Made by a program: the position numbers and the translations under genes
In this document: positions 52,775 to 61,477 of the stretch, piece by piece
How the letters are laid out: each line of letters starts with the position of its first letter
How positions within the stretch are numbered: the stretch's first letter is position 1
Assembly (NCBI RefSeq): GCF_007744515.1
Contig: NZ_CP036268.1
Span: forward strand, 2,085,712-2,149,711
Direction of reading: 5' to 3'
Origin: Stratiformator vulcanicus
GTDB lineage: Bacteria; Planctomycetota; Planctomycetia; Planctomycetales; Planctomycetaceae
Length of the DNA stretch: 64,000 nt
The notes under the pieces: model-generated
The model's input: the letters and a program-made list of their open reading frames with translations, nothing else
Told to the model about the DNA's origin: nothing
Databases searched by the model: none

Positions 52775-54606
52775 CGGATCAGCTCCACGATGCGTCGGTT
52801 TCCGGTATCGGCCACGACGATCGTGCCCTTCGAGTCGACCGCAAGACCCCACGGCGTGGCGAATTGGCCTTTGCCGCGCCCGGCCGAGCCGAACGCTCCG
52901 GTTCGAACGCCGTTCGGGTCGAGACGCGAAACCCGTCCCGCGGCATATTCCACGACATAGAAATCACCTTCAGGCCCCATCTTCAACTCATACGGGTAAC
53001 CCAATTCGGCCGCCGATTCATCCCCGAGCGTACCGACGTACTTGCCGTCGCCGGAGAAAATCTGAATCCGGCTATTGAACGCGTCCGCGACGTATAGCCG
53101 ATCGTCGCGCCACACCAATCCGCTCGGTCGTTGGAATTCACCCGCCTCGGTGCCCGGTGTTCCGAACTCCAACACGAAATCACCTTCGAGCGTCAGCTTT
53201 TGAATGCGGTCGTTACCGCCGTATTCGCCGACATACAGGTGCCCGGTGTCGTCTCGCTCAATGGCGACGGGGAAGATGAACTGCCCCGGTTCCTCGCCGC
53301 GAGATCCGACCGTCTTAAGTACCTCGCCTTCCGGCGAAAAATAAACGAGCCGGTAATAGTGCGTATCCGTAACGATGATCCGGCCGTCATCAAGGAGGCA
53401 GAGTCCTTCCGGATTACCCGCTTCGGAATCGGGCATTTCCCACTGCCGGATCAATTCCCTCTCCGAGTCGAAGACAAGCACTCGGCCCGCATTGTCGAGC
53501 ACGAACCGCTCGTCGTTCGGGCCGATTGCGACCGCCCGCGGGGCCGGAATGAGCGATCCGCTCGGCGGCAAAACGAAGGATCGCTCTTCAGAGATCGGGA
53601 TCTGTCGAATCGTCTCACTGTCACACCCGAGGCAACTGATGGCCAATAGCAATCCGGTCAGAAAACGCAATGCGATCTTCATCCCCGGGCGGAGCTGTTC
53701 TCGCGGCGGACGGTGATAGAAGTCGGCGACCTCACCCGATCCACTGTGTTTCATTTGCGATCGGGTGATGACGCCGTGCGACCGTGTCGAGATGACCTCG
53801 ATCGGCGACTCGCCGTCGGCCGCAACATCCAGCATCGCGGGGCGAACACCATGCCCTGGGCGGGTATCATGACTGCCCAAAAACTTTCTGGCCTGTTGGT
53901 GGCTAATCCAATTGATCGGGCCGAGCAGCCAACCGCTGTCTCGATCGGGTGGGTCGTGATAAAGATCTTCGACGGTGCCGTCATAAACGACCCGTCCCGA
54001 GTCGAGCCCGATGGCCCGGTCGCAATGCGCAAGAACCCGTTCTGGTTCATGTGTCGCCATGACGAGCGATGTCTGATCTTCCCGGAGCTTCATGTCGAAT
54101 CGCTCCCAGTAGCCCTCGCATCGAGCGGGATCGACGTGCGAAAGTGGCTCGTCGGCGATGAGAACAGAAGGCCGCCACGAAAGAGCGCGGGCGAGGGCGA
54201 CACGGGATCGTTCACCACGCGAGAGTTGGTCGGCTTGACGCTCGGCGAGCGCGTTTAAATCGAACAGTTCGAGGAAATGGTCGATCTCGCTCGACGCGTT
54301 CGATTGTTCGGTGAGCCCCAATTCCAAGTGCTGTCGGACGGTCATGTGCGGCCACAGTCCGTCATCGGGCGGCACCCAGGCGATGGGAAGACGTGATTTT
54401 TCGAACGACGCGTCAAGCCGTTCGACCCGCCCCTGTTGAGGCCGTTCGAATCCGACGAGGAGGTTGAGCAGTGACGTCTTGCCCGATCCTGACGCGCCGA
54501 TGATCGCCGTCCGGCCCGCGGGAATGTCGAGCGTGACATCTTTCAACCGCGCGGACGTTCGTACCGGCAGCGAGACGTGGTCGAGATGCCACAGGTCACC
54601 AGTCAT
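52771..54606 (-). CDS. ABC ATPase fused to an NHL-repeat lipoprotein-like domain
   Basis: One 611-residue frame carries two unlike halves. Residues 1-300 are an iron-type ABC ATPase: Walker A GASGSGKTS, signature LSRGERSRVALARAL, Walker B VLIADEPLSHVD, and a TOBE-like tail. From Met309 begins what looks like a signal peptide (MKIALRFLTGLLLAISCLGC) with a lipobox-like Cys at about 328, then six or so NHL repeats forming a propeller (GPNDERFVLDNAGRVLVFD, GHLYVGEYGGND, GTIVVADTGNRRIVELIR). ATG 54606 overlaps the permease stop by four bases. The internal ATG at 53682 lies in an ATGA context. Whether the two parts are one protein, two proteins, or joined by an error is open. The ATPase partner genes are the permease and binding protein upstream. 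Confidence 0.8.
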   Translation of the reverse strand: MTGDLWHLDHVSLPVRTSARLKDVTLDIPAGRTAIIGASGSGKTSLLNLLVGFERPQQGRVERLDASFEKSRLPIAWVPPDDGLWPHMTVRQHLELGLTEQSNASSEIDHFLELFDLNALAERQADQLSRGERSRVALARALSWRPSVLIADEPLSHVDPARCEGYWERFDMKLREDQTSLVMATHEPERVLAHCDRAIGLDSGRVVYDGTVEDLYHDPPDRDSGWLLGPINWISHQQARKFLGSHDTRPGHGVRPAMLDVAADGESPIEVISTRSHGVITRSQMKHSGSGEVADFYHRPPREQLRPGMKIALRFLTGLLLAISCLGCDSETIRQIPISEERSFVLPPSGSLIPAPRAVAIGPNDERFVLDNAGRVLVFDSERELIRQWEMPDSEAGNPEGLCLLDDGRIIVTDTHYYRLVYFSPEGEVLKTVGSRGEEPGQFIFPVAIERDDTGHLYVGEYGGNDRIQKLTLEGDFVLEFGTPGTEAGEFQRPSGLVWRDDRLYVADAFNSRIQIFSGDGKYVGTLGDESAAELGYPYELKMGPEGDFYVVEYAAGRVSRLDPNGVRTGAFGSAGRGKGQFATPWGLAVDSKGTIVVADTGNRRIVELIR

Positions 54607-56066
54607 CGACGCAGCCGAGCGAGAAGTCGCGGAGTCAGGAAATCGACCAAAAAGTAGATCAGCAGTGGAATCGCAACGCACAGTGCGGCCCTTAGCGACA
54701 ACGACGCATTGTGGCCGTAGTGCATAAAGTTATACAGCCGCACCGCGGGGGAAACGACCGAAACCGGTGCGAGGACCGCCGCCGCATTCACGTCGCTGTA
54801 AGCCCACCATGCGAGTAGGCCGATCACCATGAATTTCGGTCGGCTTCGCAACTCCCACAAGAGTCGGCGTGCTCGTGCCCGCACGCTCCGATCGGGCGCC
54901 GCAAGCGCGAGTGACGCCTCTCGGATCGAGGATCGTCGCGCCGTCGCGTTGATCACCAGTTGCAAGAGCACGGCCCGCGGGAGCAACCAGACGGCCCACG
55001 CGACAACGAGCGGAACGATCGTGTCATAGAACCCCCTCAAGGCGCTGCTGCGAAATAACTCCGCCAACACGATCGACAGCGATAGAGAACCCATTAACGC
55101 CACGCCGCACAGAGCCGACAACGAAGTCACGCTCGCAACACGCCCCCATCCGCGGGGAGCGAAGTTCAGCAATTGCACGATTGCGAAAGCGACGACCGCC
55201 GCGATGAGGCTCAGGGCCAGAGTCTCAAAAATATCGACGATGAACCGGGTGTAGAGCGACGAATCTTTGATCGCTGCGGGCAGGGCCGCGGTCGATTCGA
55301 TGATCGTGAGCGCGACAGGAATAGCCATCGCGATCACGCCGATGCCGAGCAGGCTCCACGCGAGGATCGGGCGGTGCCGTGAACCTTGGAACTTGCTGTC
55401 GCCTGCTATCGCGTCGGCGAAATCGTCTCGTGCGGAAGAAATTTGCGCGAGCCAAAACATGAGTGGCAGCAGAATCGCAAATTCGACCAGCACGGGCGCA
55501 GTCATCAAACTCCACACGGAGACGGTCGGCCCTCTTAGCGACCACTGCTCGAAAAGCGTCACACTCCAACTCACCAGACCCATCAGCGAGGGAATATCGT
55601 ATTGCTGAAATGTCCAGATAAACGCGATCGCCCCGGGAGCAAGCAACCGTCCCACCGGCCCGCGAATGACGATGCCGAGATGCTCCATCATCGACCGAAT
55701 GCCGAATCGGGCGGACCCCTTGGAAAGCGACGCCACGTGAACGCCGGCCGCGCTGATGCCGGACGCCGGCGATACTGCGAGCACGGCTGCCGCAAGTGCC
55801 GAGGCTTTGATTGCGATCAAAGCCCCGCCGAGGACTTCATTCCACAGCGGCCTCGTCAACAGCGAGAGCCCGAAGTTGGCGTAACCGTACGCGATGAGCC
55901 AATCAGGGATGAGAATGATTCCGGTGATCAGTCCCCACGCGATCCGTCGAACGGTCGGGTTCGAACGCGTGAGAACCGGCTCAAACAGCGCGGCCGCGGC
56001 TGTCGCGATCGGCGTGATCGCGAGTGCTCGCAGCAGGGTCCACAATGTCGCCACAGCCAGAGACAA
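54603..56066 (-). CDS. iron(III)-type ABC permease (FbpB-like, two-module)
   Basis: A 487-residue permease with about twelve hydrophobic helices, with the six-helix permease unit duplicated as in FbpB/ThiP-type proteins. The second unit contains PRAVLLQLVINATARRSSIREASLALAAPDRS, a partly conserved EAA loop. It lies between the binding-protein gene (27 bases upstream) and the ATPase fusion (four-base overlap), giving the order binding protein, permease, ATPase. The substrate is probably a metal ion or small oxyanion. Confidence 0.8.
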   Translation of the reverse strand: MSLAVATLWTLLRALAITPIATAAAALFEPVLTRSNPTVRRIAWGLITGIILIPDWLIAYGYANFGLSLLTRPLWNEVLGGALIAIKASALAAAVLAVSPASGISAAGVHVASLSKGSARFGIRSMMEHLGIVIRGPVGRLLAPGAIAFIWTFQQYDIPSLMGLVSWSVTLFEQWSLRGPTVSVWSLMTAPVLVEFAILLPLMFWLAQISSARDDFADAIAGDSKFQGSRHRPILAWSLLGIGVIAMAIPVALTIIESTAALPAAIKDSSLYTRFIVDIFETLALSLIAAVVAFAIVQLLNFAPRGWGRVASVTSLSALCGVALMGSLSLSIVLAELFRSSALRGFYDTIVPLVVAWAVWLLPRAVLLQLVINATARRSSIREASLALAAPDRSVRARARRLLWELRSRPKFMVIGLLAWWAYSDVNAAAVLAPVSVVSPAVRLYNFMHYGHNASLSLRAALCVAIPLLIYFLVDFLTPRLLARLRR

Positions 56067-56093
56067 CAGCTCTTCCTCTCTGACCGCGAACGA

Positions 56094-57125
56094 CTATTCG
56101 GAACTCAGCCAAGACAGTACGGCCTCGCGATTTTCCGCCAGTCCGCTCAATGCGATCCCCCGCTTCACCAGCGGCATCAACTCGAGGACCTCCGCCGACA
56201 ATTGCGTTTCATCAACCGATCCAAGTGGAACCTGACGGGCTCTCGATCTCGATAATTCGAGTTCCACCTGTTCGGAGAGGAGAAAGTCGACCAATCGTTT
56301 GGCGGCCGGAAGGTTGGAGGAACCTTTGACGATGGCAACGCTATTGGGGATCGCAATCGTACGTCGCCTGTTCCCGTCAGCTTCGATTTCAACAGGAACG
56401 AATGACACCGGCTTTCCCGCATCGACAGCGAGGAAATAGTCGTCCGTGTCGGTCCATCCAAAGGCTGACTTGCCTTCAGCGACGAGATTCTTAGTCGTCG
56501 AATTCCCGGCGACGACTTGCGCGCCGCGGCGAGACAAATCCTCGTACCACTGACGCAATTGGTCCGGCCCCCAAACGTCGTGCAACACGCTGAAATGTGT
56601 CAGCGTCGTGCCGAACATCGGCTTGGCGAGTACGAAGTCGGTCGGATCGGCTGCGAGCCGCTCGTCGATTGCTTCCGTCGACGCGGTCATCAGATCGGTG
56701 TTTACAATGTAAACCCGAAGCCGCGCCGCAAATCCGGCCCAGTGGCCGTCGGGATCGCGATAACGTCCCGGAATCCTCTCGAATCCCGGTCCCTTGTAGG
56801 CGTGAAACAAACCCTCTTCGGCCAGCGCGACTGTGCCAAGAACCTGATTGTTCCAGAATACATCGCAGCGTGGTTGGTCTCGTTCAGATCGGATCAGCGC
56901 CACGAATCCGACGGACTTGTTCGCTTCGGTGTCGAACTTCACGTCGACATGAATGCCGGTTTCCGCTTCGAAGCGGTCGAGAACTTGCTGCGAATACAGC
57001 GCATCGTGCGAGCAATACACCACGAGGCGATTTTGTGCCTTGTGAGTGCAGCCGCCCGAAAACCCGATGACCGCCAATCCCGCAACGGCGGTAACTGAAA
57101 TCAGCGCCGCGTAGCGTTGGCTCAT
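56094..57125 (-). CDS. iron-type ABC substrate-binding protein (FbpA-like), lipoprotein
   Basis: A 343-residue binding protein. A signal peptide ends in a lipobox-like FSGGC (Cys at about 26). The mature part matches the FbpA/Fe3+ group: RLVVYCSHDALYSQQVLDRFEAETGIHVDVKFDTE near the start, then CDVFWNNQ and KPMFGTTLTHF. Such proteins carry iron(III), thiosulfate, polyamines or other small solutes. The start overlaps the end of the coiled-coil gene by four bases (ATGA). An ABC importer set therefore begins here, inside a MoxR/vWA cluster. Confidence 0.85.
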   Translation of the reverse strand: MSQRYAALISVTAVAGLAVIGFSGGCTHKAQNRLVVYCSHDALYSQQVLDRFEAETGIHVDVKFDTEANKSVGFVALIRSERDQPRCDVFWNNQVLGTVALAEEGLFHAYKGPGFERIPGRYRDPDGHWAGFAARLRVYIVNTDLMTASTEAIDERLAADPTDFVLAKPMFGTTLTHFSVLHDVWGPDQLRQWYEDLSRRGAQVVAGNSTTKNLVAEGKSAFGWTDTDDYFLAVDAGKPVSFVPVEIEADGNRRRTIAIPNSVAIVKGSSNLPAAKRLVDFLLSEQVELELSRSRARQVPLGSVDETQLSAEVLELMPLVKRGIALSGLAENREAVLSWLSSE

Positions 57126-58765
57126 TCGTAGCCTACGTCCGTGTTCGCTCCGGTCGGAACCGACAGCGTATCGAAATATTTGCGGATATCATCGTGATAT
57201 CCGGGCGGAACTTGTTCTTTCAGGATCGCTTCGCTGACACCGTCGCGCACGGCTTCGATTTGCTCATCGTAATTGACGACGGCTGCGTTCTCCCGACCCT
57301 CCCCCTTTGTTTTGAGGGAAAGGAGTAATTTGCCGGCGAGGAGCGCCGACTTTGAGTTCTCCGGCGTGTAGTCGGTTTCGACGGAATCGTCTTCAGCCGC
57401 GATACCACCTCTGCCCTGACCGCGTCCGCCCATGCCGTCACCGTCGCCGCCATTGCCGTTACCCTTTCCCATTTTGGCGAGCATTTCAGCGTAACGTTTC
57501 GCATAGTCGGCCATTGACGAGCAGCCTTCACAACTGCCGCCGTCGAGTTTTTCAGCACTGTTGAGTTTCTTCGCCATCTGCATCGCTTTCAGCGATTCCT
57601 CCAGCGACTCCAAATCGCGGATCGACTGCGCGAGCGATTCGAATTCCATCCCCGAAAGTTCCATCTCCTCGGCGAGGGCGGCTAGTTCCTCGGAATTCAT
57701 GCCCTGCTCGGCTTGCGCGGAAAGTTGCTCGGATGCCTTTTTCATCATGTCTGCTACCTGCTGCGCTCCCGACTCACGAGCGAGCTGCTCCATCCGTTCC
57801 ATCCGCCGACGCAGTTTCTGCAGCGTCTGCTCTTTCTCGACCGGGTCCATCGAGTCTTTGTCGCGGGTCAATCGCTCGAGCTCTTTCTTCATTTCAGAGA
57901 GCTCTTTCTGCAGCGACTCCGTTTTGCCCTTCTTCAATTCGTCCGACATTTTTCGCAGCATCTCGTCCTGTTGGCCGCGACCGATCTTCTGGGTCCCCTG
58001 CTCCCGGCGCATCTTCTCGGCCAGTTTTTTCTCGGCCCGAGCCCGCCACTCGTCGCTGAATTTTTTCTGCTGCATCGCGAGTTGCCGGGCGTTCTTCTTG
58101 ACCTGCGTGGGGTCTGTCTTGCGGAAGAAGTTCGACAGCTCCTTCGTCAGCCGTTCGATCTGCTGGGAGTTTTCCGCCTCGGGTGCTTCGCGTTTGAGCT
58201 CTTCGAGCCGCGACGTCTGTGCCTCCCGCCGCTGGGCCAGTTCTTCTTTCTTTTCCTCAGCAGCTTTCGCCTGCGTGATCTTGCCGAACGGATCCCACAT
58301 CGGGGCGAGCAGTGTCGCGCCGACCACGATCAAGGCGGCGGTGACCCCTTTCACCAAGCCTCGCCGCGGATCAAACGGCAATGCCTTCACGACGTTCGCA
58401 TTGGCCGAGGCCTGTTCCGCCGAGGCGACAACGAGCGGGCCGAAGCCGGCGTTCGCTCGTTCGAGCTCGGTCAGAGATAGGAACAGGTCTTTTGTCCCGG
58501 CTGCCCGATCGACCACCCGAGCCCCGTCCGGGGCGGTCGGCCGTCGAAAGAACAGGCCCGCGATCATCGCCGCAACGATCGGCGGGGCAATCAACGCGCC
58601 GATGAGAATGGCCTCGGTCTGCTTGGGGTACCACCACAATAAAGGAATGCAGCACAGGGCAATGCCGAAGCAGCCGAGTAACGCATTGACATACAGCCGA
58701 CCGAACCGGGCCACGGCGATTCGTCGCCGGGCGGTCGCGATGACGCGCGTGCTGTTCGTCCCCAT
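57122..58765 (-). CDS. coiled-coil membrane protein, first gene of the MoxR/vWA cluster
   Basis: A 547-residue protein. Three hydrophobic helices (about 26-45, 52-73, 138-156) are followed by a long, highly charged coiled coil (about 165-350, EKKLAEKMRREQ, ELERLTRDKDS), a Cys-rich short stretch (GGSCEGCSS), a Gly-rich linker (about 445-465) and a tail (PPGYHDDIRKYFDTL) resembling that of the 2781-5942 protein. Function unknown; the plan suggests a membrane scaffold or tether. It overlaps the binding-protein start by four bases and is probably the first gene of the long transcript. Confidence 0.82.
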   Translation of the reverse strand: MGTNSTRVIATARRRIAVARFGRLYVNALLGCFGIALCCIPLLWWYPKQTEAILIGALIAPPIVAAMIAGLFFRRPTAPDGARVVDRAAGTKDLFLSLTELERANAGFGPLVVASAEQASANANVVKALPFDPRRGLVKGVTAALIVVGATLLAPMWDPFGKITQAKAAEEKKEELAQRREAQTSRLEELKREAPEAENSQQIERLTKELSNFFRKTDPTQVKKNARQLAMQQKKFSDEWRARAEKKLAEKMRREQGTQKIGRGQQDEMLRKMSDELKKGKTESLQKELSEMKKELERLTRDKDSMDPVEKEQTLQKLRRRMERMEQLARESGAQQVADMMKKASEQLSAQAEQGMNSEELAALAEEMELSGMEFESLAQSIRDLESLEESLKAMQMAKKLNSAEKLDGGSCEGCSSMADYAKRYAEMLAKMGKGNGNGGDGDGMGGRGQGRGGIAAEDDSVETDYTPENSKSALLAGKLLLSLKTKGEGRENAAVVNYDEQIEAVRDGVSEAILKEQVPPGYHDDIRKYFDTLSVPTGANTDVGYE

Positions 58766-59223
58766 GCCGGACTCCCTTAAGGCTACAGGCGGCTGAAATC
58801 GCCAAATCAGAACTCGACTTCAATCGTACAGTAGAAACCGCCGGGGCGGCAATTGGTTCACTTCGGAATGTTGCAATCCGTGATTTTCTTAGAATTCCGT
58901 CTCGCCCTAGCCGCAGTTCTCGGCAGGACAGCCCGCAGCCGATCGACTTCTTCTGAAGATCGACTCAGCCAACTTCACAAAAAGATGAGTAAGCCGCATA
59001 CCTTCGCCGGTTTTCGGAACCGGATTCCATTTTGGACAACCTTCGAACGTCCACCTGAAAAAATAGTGCGACCGGCTCCATGCGGGGGTATGCTGAATTG
59101 GCTGCGCTCGCGGTCCAAGTCAACGGCACCGATACGACGTTTTCCGCCCGGCAGGAGCGGCGGCGTCGGAAGCATGGACGCATGCGGTGTCGCTCGCGTC
59201 ACCCTCGTATCCCGAGGCCATTC
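58766..59223. other. divergent intergenic region, no gene recognised
   Basis: About 458 bases between the coiled-coil gene and the protease gene. Open frames in it are short, rich in Arg and Ser, and unlike known proteins. It probably contains the promoter of the long minus-strand cluster and the promoter of the protease gene. No strong hairpin or repeat was seen. Confidence 0.5.
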
Positions 59224-61368
59224 ATGCTTCGTCCTTCCGCTTTGAACAGCCGCATCTATTCATCGCTTGCCGCGATTCTCGCTTGCCAGTTGATTTGCTC
59301 ACAAGCGCTGGCCCAGGGGCCGGTCGCCATTCCCGAAGATGGCCGCGTCACTGAGACGGAGGCGATTCCCAGATCACCGATGCCGGAGCGTCCCGCCGGC
59401 AATCTCGGCGGCCTCGTCAAACCGCAGCCGAAGGCGATGAAACCGGCTGAGGTCTACAGGCATCTGCTGAAGTCATCGGCGATGGTCTACACCAAACAGA
59501 ACGAAGAGGGCTATGCCGGAACCGGTACCGCCTGGCTCGTCGATCGGGAGCGAAAACTGTTCGTGACCAATGAGCACGTCGTCGCTGACGTCGCAAAAGC
59601 GATGCTGTTCTTCCCGAAGTACGAGGACGGCTATCTCGTGGCCGACCCTGAGAAGTACATGATGTACGAGAGCGTGCCGGCGGAAGTACTTGACGAAGAC
59701 GGCGACTACGACCTCGCGCTGCTGCAGGCCAAGTCGATCCCCAGTGACTTCGTCGATCTGACCGTGGCCAAGCGGCCGATCTGGCCGGGTGAAGAAGTTT
59801 TCACAGTTGCGGGGCGGCCTAGCGGCAGCCACGGGATGTGGGTGTTCGGCGAAGGCAGTGTGCGGCAGGTTTCGCGAGGACCCTTGGCAAACGGATCGAT
59901 CACGCACGTGATGGAGTCGGACATTCCGATCAATCAGGGAAACAGCGGCGCGGCCGTTGTCGACGAGCAGGGACAGGTCGTCGCCGTAGCCGAGGGCTTT
60001 CGCACCAAGGCCCGTGGGACCAGCCTGTTCATCGCCGCCCGCGCCGTGCGCGAATACCTCGACCTCGTGCTGCCGCTGGTTGATCCCGCAGATGCCGATG
60101 CCATGGTTACGGCCGGGGCCCGCCACGTCGAGCAGGGGCGCATTCAAAAAGGCTTGGAATTGTTCGCCGATGTTCTCGGCCAAGATCCGCAGCGGGTCGA
60201 CGCTCTGGCCGAACGCGGGTGGGCATTTCTGCAACAAAACGATCTCGATAGCGCCGAACAGGACTTTCTGGATTCGCTGAAGTTAAACCCCACGGTGCCG
60301 CTGGCTCACCAAGGGCTTGGAGACATTTACGGTCTGCGCGGCGAAACGGATAAGGCGATCGATTCTTATACCAGCGCGATTCGAAACGAGCCCACCGCGG
60401 GCTTTCTCTATAACTCGCGCGGCGTCGAGTATTATAAGAACGATTACAACCTCGCCTTGGCCGACTTCTCACGGGCGATTAAGCTCGACCCGACCGACGG
60501 GCAATTCTATGTCAATCGAGGCTTGGCTCACCGCGAACTCGGAGATCTGACCAAGTCGATCGCCGACCTACAGATCGCGGTGAAGCGGGCACCTCTTGAT
60601 GACGATTTTCATAACGAACTCGGCATCAGCCTCTTTCAGGCCGAGCGATATTCCGAGGCAGCGGAATCTTTCTTCCGGGCAACAAAGCTTGATGATCAAA
60701 ATGCGATTTACTTCCAGAATCTTGCCGACAGCTTCTATCGACTCAAGAAGTACGATGCGGCCCTGACCGCGCTCGACAAGTCGGTGAAAATCGACGGCGA
60801 GAGCGCCTACGCGTTCTATATTGCCGGCCGTTGTTTCCAGGCACTCGATAAGATGGAGTCGGCCGCTTCGATGCTGCTGAAATCGGTCGAGTTGGATTCT
60901 GAAGATGCCGACGCGCATCAGGCTTTGGGCGAGGTCATGCAGTCGCTCGGGCACAGCGACCGCGCACAGGTCGCCTTCCGGAAGGCCGCCAATTTAAACG
61001 GCGAGCAGTACGTTGCCGCCTCTGACGCACCCGCGGGTAATCAGCGGGTCGCCCGTAAGCCGGTCGGCGGAAATCATCCACTGAAAGGGGCATGGTCGCT
61101 CAATCAGCGGGTCAACGGAGTCTTGGTCAAAGCCGTTACCGCCATCGACGGTCAGGGAAATTATCTGACGGAGTTTTATTCGACCGACGTGAACGGAAAC
61201 GACGAAGTCACCCGTGAACGCGGGACAATTACGGTCGATGGTCGATACATCGTTATCGACGCCGACGGTCAAGACGCGATGCGACATCAGATGCAGCTTC
61301 AAGGCGAGAAGCTGTTCATTAAATACAGCGACGTCAATCAGTGGCTCGTCTGGCGGAAGCAGAATTAA
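59224..61368 (+). CDS. secreted trypsin-like serine protease with TPR repeats
   Basis: A 714-residue exported protein. A signal peptide (about residues 1-31, ending SQALAQ) precedes a trypsin-like domain with His in FVTNEHVVADV, Asp in DGDYDLALLQA and Ser in NQGNSGAAVV, in the order of the S1C (DegP) triad. Eight or so TPR units follow (about residues 300-590; for example ALAERGWAFLQQNDLDSAEQDF, NRGLAHRELGDLTKSIADL). A short beta-rich C-terminal domain (about 610-714, ending WLVWRKQN) follows. There is no PDZ domain. The role is probably protein quality control or processing in the periplasm, with TPRs for partner binding. ATG 59224 starts the signal peptide directly. Confidence 0.87.
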   Translation: MLRPSALNSRIYSSLAAILACQLICSQALAQGPVAIPEDGRVTETEAIPRSPMPERPAGNLGGLVKPQPKAMKPAEVYRHLLKSSAMVYTKQNEEGYAGTGTAWLVDRERKLFVTNEHVVADVAKAMLFFPKYEDGYLVADPEKYMMYESVPAEVLDEDGDYDLALLQAKSIPSDFVDLTVAKRPIWPGEEVFTVAGRPSGSHGMWVFGEGSVRQVSRGPLANGSITHVMESDIPINQGNSGAAVVDEQGQVVAVAEGFRTKARGTSLFIAARAVREYLDLVLPLVDPADADAMVTAGARHVEQGRIQKGLELFADVLGQDPQRVDALAERGWAFLQQNDLDSAEQDFLDSLKLNPTVPLAHQGLGDIYGLRGETDKAIDSYTSAIRNEPTAGFLYNSRGVEYYKNDYNLALADFSRAIKLDPTDGQFYVNRGLAHRELGDLTKSIADLQIAVKRAPLDDDFHNELGISLFQAERYSEAAESFFRATKLDDQNAIYFQNLADSFYRLKKYDAALTALDKSVKIDGESAYAFYIAGRCFQALDKMESAASMLLKSVELDSEDADAHQALGEVMQSLGHSDRAQVAFRKAANLNGEQYVAASDAPAGNQRVARKPVGGNHPLKGAWSLNQRVNGVLVKAVTAIDGQGNYLTEFYSTDVNGNDEVTRERGTITVDGRYIVIDADGQDAMRHQMQLQGEKLFIKYSDVNQWLVWRKQN

Positions 61369-61449
61369 GCCAGCCGTGAATCCGCTTGCGTTCGTAAGCA
61401 CTTAATTAACGAAGTGCCGAGACGGAATCGTTCGCAAAGCCGGTGAGAG

Positions 61450-61477
61450 CGGTCGCGATGCCAATTAATCGCGACCG
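61450..61477. terminator. possible bidirectional terminator hairpin between convergent genes
   Basis: CGGTCGCGAT (61450-61459) and ATCGCGACCG (61468-61477) form a perfect ten-base stem around GCCAATTA, overlapping the stop of the PAS-GAF-receiver gene. It lies between two convergent genes. No T run follows, so its role is tentative. Confidence 0.4.

Noticed and set aside
57561-58796. Plus-strand frame of 411 codons
   Set aside because: Antisense to the coiled-coil gene; the product is Ser/Phe/Arg-rich low complexity with no domain.
58853-59245. Plus-strand frame of 130 codons upstream of the protease
   Set aside because: Composition is unlike neighbouring genes and it overlaps the protease signal peptide in another phase.
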